Assembly: GCA_944385905.1 (NCBI GenBank)
Contig: CALWZA010000007.1
Location: 1-64,000, forward strand
From: an uncultured Clostridia bacterium
GTDB lineage: Bacteria > Bacillota > Clostridia > Oscillospirales > Ruminococcaceae
Length of the DNA: 64,000 nucleotides
Direction of reading: 5' to 3'
The notes below the pieces were generated by a model. It made no database searches and was not told the origin of the DNA. It worked only from the letters and a program-made list of their open reading frames with translations. The translations under genes and the position numbers were made by a program. Positions 60,603 to 64,000 of the stretch are shown one piece after another (position 1 is the stretch's first letter; each line of letters begins with the position of its first letter).

Positions 60603-62813
60603 ATGAATAATTTAAAACGATTATTATGTCTTCTGGTAGCTGCGGCGTCACTTATCTCTTTCAGTGCCTGTGGCAATAATGATGAAAGCGAGTCTGACAA
60701 CATAAATGGTTCAGCAGAGCAAAGTCAAAATGTTCCGTTATTTATTAATGATGATTGGACGTACGGACAGGTTGCTATGGGCGGAGGAGGATTTGTGTCG
60801 GGCGTATTTTCAACTCCTGAGCAGAACCTGTTTTACGCAAGAACTGATGTTGGCGGAGCTTACAGATGGGACAGCGAACTCGAGCAGTGGGTGTCTATCA
60901 GCAGCTTTGTAAGCGAAATGGACAAGGGGCTTCTCGGAATTGACGGCTTGGCATTCGACCCAAGCGCTCCTAACAAGGTATACCTTCTTGCGGGAACCGA
61001 TTACTTCAGCGACGGTAAAACTGCCGTTCTCAGGTCCGACGACTATGGCAAAACTTTTGAACAGACAGATGTCACTAACCTTATCAAAGTTCACGGCAAC
61101 GGCAACCTCAGAGGTTCAGGCGAGAGAATTGCTGTCGACCCAAATGACGGCGACATTATTTTTGCCGGCGGACGCACGGGCGGCCTGATTAAAAGCACGG
61201 ACGGAGGAAAAAGCTGGTCAAAAGTTGAATCTCTCGCTGTCAATGAAACCGAAAGCGGAGCGGGAATAAACGGAATTGTTTTTGATCCGTCAACCGGAGA
61301 AAAGGGTAAGGCAACTCAAAGAATTTACGTTACTGTGGCAAGAAGCAACGACAGCAATGTTTATGTTTCCGAAGACGGAGGAAAATCGTGGAACCCTGTC
61401 GAAGGCTTTCCAACTCAATATGAACCATATCGCTCAAAATTGGATTCAGAGGGCAACCTTTACATTACATTCGGCGAATCGTCATCATATAAAGGCGGCC
61501 TCTATCGTCTCAACGCTTCTGACAAGAGCGTAGAAGATATATCTCCTGTTGACAAGAGCATGGGCGACGTGGTTATTGACCCTGAAAATCCGCAGAGACT
61601 GGTTGCATGCACTATATATGTTTGGAGTCATCAGCCAAACGGCGGTTACGGTGATGAGTTCTACACATCGGAAGACGGCGGAAAAACATGGAGATATCTC
61701 AATGAAGACATGAAAATTAGCGACGGCGGAATTGAATGGATTAACGGTTATGCTATCCACTGGGCCGGCTCACTGGCAATGGATCCTTACAATACAAATA
61801 CTGTCATGGTTATTTCAGGAAACGGTATATTCCGCTGTGATAATATTTGGGATGAATCGCCTGAATTCTATTTCTTTGTTAGAGGTCTTGAGGAGACGGT
61901 TCCGTTCGACTGTATCAGCATCCCCGGCGGAACTTTATTTACCGCTATCGGCGACTATGACGGCTTTGACAACACTGACGTAAATGAATACGGCAGATAT
62001 CACACGACTAATGTAGGAACAACTACAAGCATCGCAGTTGCGGGTCTTGACCCGAACATCAGAGTAAAGCTCGGCGGTTCTTCAACTGAACAGCAGCTTC
62101 TTTACACTGAGGACGGAGGAGAAACCTGGACGTTTATTACCAACTCTCCTGAAGAAGGCAAGGTTATGGGCGGAGGAAAAGTAGCTGTTACCGCCGACGG
62201 AAAAACTATTATCTGGTGTCCTTCTGATAACCTTAATTCCGCTTACTATACCACGGACCGCGGAGCTACATGGAACAAGGTTATCGGCATCAGAGGAGGA
62301 TATTATGTTATAGCGGACCCGGTAAACCCTGACTATGTTTACGCTAACGGTCAAAACGGTTTTATGGTAAGCTCCAACGGCGGTCAGACTTTCAGCGCAA
62401 AGAGTATGCTGAGCAATATCGCCGCGAGAGTTACTGTCTCGGCCGGACAAGAGGGCGTTGTTTATATCCCGTGCAATGATTTCGGTCTGTTTGTCTCAAA
62501 TGATCACGGTAAGACAGTGACAAAAATAAACACTGTTGAAAATTGCCTGGCGGTAGGTGTTGGAAAGGGAAAAACCGATGACGCTCAGCCTGTTATTTAC
62601 GTTTTCGGAAAAGTAAAAGATCAGCCGGACAACGCTATATATATGTCTGAGGACGGCGGAGAAACGTGGGAGAGGGTCAACGATGACCTGCACCAGTACG
62701 GAGGTGTCGGAAACGGTGGCTTCATTGTCGGCGACAACAATATTTACGGCAGATGCTATATGGGAACTGTAGGTCTCGGTCTTGCCTATTTTGATAAAAT
62801 CGATAAGAACTAA
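60603..62813 (+). CDS. GH74 xyloglucanase, lipoprotein
   Basis: The 736-residue product has a lipoprotein signal (MNNLKRLLCLLVAAASLISF, lipid Cys23 in FSAC), a short linker rich in N, E and S, and a two-beta-propeller GH74 domain with many sialidase-like blade motifs (SEDGGKSW/ SEDGGKTW / TEDGGETW / SNGGQTF / SNDHGKT). The catalytic region YARTDVGGAYRW has Asp82 as base, and Asp451-453 in AIGDYDGFD lies in the second propeller where the acid is expected. GH74 enzymes cut the backbone of xyloglucan, a hemicellulose. No carbohydrate-binding module or dockerin is present. The start is the ATG at 60603, with AAAGGATGAGG upstream. Confidence 0.95.
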   Translation: MNNLKRLLCLLVAAASLISFSACGNNDESESDNINGSAEQSQNVPLFINDDWTYGQVAMGGGGFVSGVFSTPEQNLFYARTDVGGAYRWDSELEQWVSISSFVSEMDKGLLGIDGLAFDPSAPNKVYLLAGTDYFSDGKTAVLRSDDYGKTFEQTDVTNLIKVHGNGNLRGSGERIAVDPNDGDIIFAGGRTGGLIKSTDGGKSWSKVESLAVNETESGAGINGIVFDPSTGEKGKATQRIYVTVARSNDSNVYVSEDGGKSWNPVEGFPTQYEPYRSKLDSEGNLYITFGESSSYKGGLYRLNASDKSVEDISPVDKSMGDVVIDPENPQRLVACTIYVWSHQPNGGYGDEFYTSEDGGKTWRYLNEDMKISDGGIEWINGYAIHWAGSLAMDPYNTNTVMVISGNGIFRCDNIWDESPEFYFFVRGLEETVPFDCISIPGGTLFTAIGDYDGFDNTDVNEYGRYHTTNVGTTTSIAVAGLDPNIRVKLGGSSTEQQLLYTEDGGETWTFITNSPEEGKVMGGGKVAVTADGKTIIWCPSDNLNSAYYTTDRGATWNKVIGIRGGYYVIADPVNPDYVYANGQNGFMVSSNGGQTFSAKSMLSNIAARVTVSAGQEGVVYIPCNDFGLFVSNDHGKTVTKINTVENCLAVGVGKGKTDDAQPVIYVFGKVKDQPDNAIYMSEDGGETWERVNDDLHQYGGVGNGGFIVGDNNIYGRCYMGTVGLGLAYFDKIDKN

Positions 62814-62864
62814 CTGACAGAATATTATATGGCTTATTAAGGAGTGCTCTTATACAAGATACTT

Positions 62865-63860
62865 TTAGCTTAAATTTTCGGAAAGCTCTGTTCCTGAAAA
62901 ATAATGCGCCAGTATTTCCTTGTATGATGAGCCTCCTTTTGCCATTTCATTAGCTCCGAACTGTGACATTCCGGCAAGGTGCCCTGCTCCCTTAACATTA
63001 AAAACAAACGTGTTTTCTTCAGCGTCATATTTAAAGGTGAAGCACGCGGACGGCAGATTTAATATTCGGGCAGCTTCAACACCGGAAATTGATAAGCCGC
63101 TGTCATCAAGCCAAACTTGTTTGACATAACCGGCTGCGGTTTTGTCACCCAACGCAAGCCAGTGCGACTTATTCTCGCTTAGTGTCAATCCCTCAATACT
63201 TGTTACAAGTCTTGCGAAAACCTCATCGGCGCTCATTTCTTTGACTGTAAGATAGTTTTCCGCGAGAATATCTCCGGGGCTCTCAACGCTCTGCATATAA
63301 GGAAGAGGTATTCCCCATACATCCTCGGCACTGACTGTTTTCCCCGGTGAAACCGCATGAAACGCTGCTACGATCGGCTCTCCCTCATACGTAAGAATCT
63401 GACCGGATGTTTGATTTACGGCTTCGCTAATTTTAGCGTACATCTCGGAATAGCTGTCACCGTAATAATTTTCTGCCTGTTCATCTGTAAAATATTTTTG
63501 ATACTTTGTAAAATCATTTGATAAATCTGCTCCTAGTAGCTCTGCAGTTGGATTTGTTTTTTCACTCTCCTGACGCAAAACCGCATATGTGCGCACCAAA
63601 ACCGCCTGAGCTTTTAATGCCTCTTCCGAATAGCTCGCAGGCATCAGAGCAAAAACGGAGTCTATTACATATTTTTCGACAGGCACTTCTATTATTTCCC
63701 CGCTTGCTTCATCAAGAATCTTAATATCTCTGATTGTACCCACCTCACCAATTACAGGATAGGCTTCATTATCTCCCACGGGTTTTATAAATATAACCGC
63801 GGCGGGTATTATTACGACAAGAATTCCGAATAGTGCGATTATTTTTAAATAGTTTTTCAT
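62865..63860 (-). CDS. spoIID: Stage II sporulation protein D (SpoIID)-family
   Basis: SpoIID is a lytic transglycosylase that cleaves septal peptidoglycan during forespore engulfment. The 331-residue protein has an N-terminal membrane anchor (LKIIALFGILVVIIPAAVIFI, residues 4-24), then the SpoIID/LytB domain: VEKYVIDSVFALMPASYSEEALKAQAVLVRTYAV (the Glu-region near residue 75), and FHAVSPGKTVSAEDVWG, ending GAGHLAGMSQFGANEMAKGG. SpoIIM/P/Q are not present. It implies that the organism may sporulate, although SpoIID alone is not proof. It is divergent from what follows beyond the window. Confidence 0.93.
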   Translation of the reverse strand: MKNYLKIIALFGILVVIIPAAVIFIKPVGDNEAYPVIGEVGTIRDIKILDEASGEIIEVPVEKYVIDSVFALMPASYSEEALKAQAVLVRTYAVLRQESEKTNPTAELLGADLSNDFTKYQKYFTDEQAENYYGDSYSEMYAKISEAVNQTSGQILTYEGEPIVAAFHAVSPGKTVSAEDVWGIPLPYMQSVESPGDILAENYLTVKEMSADEVFARLVTSIEGLTLSENKSHWLALGDKTAAGYVKQVWLDDSGLSISGVEAARILNLPSACFTFKYDAEENTFVFNVKGAGHLAGMSQFGANEMAKGGSSYKEILAHYFSGTELSENLS

Positions 63861-63987
63861 TTCAGACGTCCTTTCTTATCATTATTGTTAAGCGTTCAAT
63901 ACTATATTAATCCAGCATTCTTAATAACAACGTCGAAATTACAGACATGCTGTTTTTATGCGATTACTATTAATTTTAATTTTATTT

Positions 63988-64000
63988 GAAAGGAGTTTTT
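63988..64000 (+). promoter_or_regulatory. Ribosome site of a gene starting beyond the window
   Basis: The last bases read GAAAGGAG followed by TTTTT, a strong Shine-Dalgarno for a plus-strand gene whose start codon should lie within about five bases of the window edge. Confidence 0.6.

Noticed and set aside
62814-62864. Ribosome-site-like AAGGAG after the GH74 gene
   Set aside because: No start codon or open frame follows at a proper distance, so it is probably chance.

Overview
The window looks like chromosome from a low-GC Gram-positive anaerobe of the class Clostridia, most likely a fibre-degrading Oscillospirales/Ruminococcaceae gut bacterium. This rests on the housekeeping gene orders (rnj-gdpP-rplI-dnaB-tilS-hpt-ftsH; paired radical-SAM genes; hflX), T-box and tetrahydrofolate riboswitches, strong AGGAGG-type ribosome sites, a SpoIID homologue, and several plant-polysaccharide enzymes (GH5, GH74, GH27, a CBM9-like wall protein, xylulokinase). 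The taxonomy is inferred from gene content; no rRNA or tRNA gene was found.

Layout. 0-6 kb: a cut-off secreted protein, maf, a DUF421 membrane protein, purA and a membrane-fusion/permease pair without its ATPase. 6-13.5 kb: lipid kinase, GH5 cellulase lipoprotein, mutarotase-dtd-ArsC-like operon, NADP-type glutamate dehydrogenase, CBM9-like surface protein and a transposase remnant. 13.5-23.6 kb: one tightly packed minus-strand run from the alaS T-box leader through alaS, HIT, a phosphoribosyltransferase, comEC, holA, an RNase M5-like Toprim gene, MBOAT and DHHW. 23.7-34 kb: a broken beta-helix gene, SOS-controlled dinB, a riboswitch-controlled folate transporter, pfkA, a PASTA pseudokinase, homoserine dehydrogenase with an ACT protein, and rmuC. 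33.6-37.7 kb (plus strand): unknown gene, pyrophosphatase, xylulokinase, GH27 alpha-galactosidase, zinc-ribbon protein. 37.8-42.4 kb: metal exporter, rplS with leader, the radical-SAM pair and an M50 protease. 42.4-52.2 kb: the rnj-to-ftsH cluster. 52.4-60.3 kb: a sugar nucleotidyltransferase fused to a degraded mutase, hflX, aminopeptidase, cyclase-like hydrolase, TIM-barrel protein, and an ECF S component with type III pantothenate kinase. 60.6-64 kb: GH74 xyloglucanase lipoprotein and spoIID.

How it fits together. GH5, GH74 and GH27 together with xylulokinase suggest breakdown of beta-glucan, xyloglucan and galactosides and entry of xylulose into the pentose phosphate route, while pfkA serves glycolysis. 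Vitamin supply appears scavenging-based: an ECF folate S component under a THF riboswitch, and a probable pantothenate S component beside coaX.

The most interesting points are four proteins that keep a family fold but lack its key catalytic residues (PASTA kinase, phosphomutase domain, ArsC-like protein, ComEC beta-lactamase domain), a GH5 gene whose lipoprotein signal has no ordinary start codon, a T-box leader that may head a 10-kb gene run, and a double SOS box in front of dinB. I found no CRISPR array, prophage or intact mobile element, and no clear candidate for a wholly new multi-gene system.
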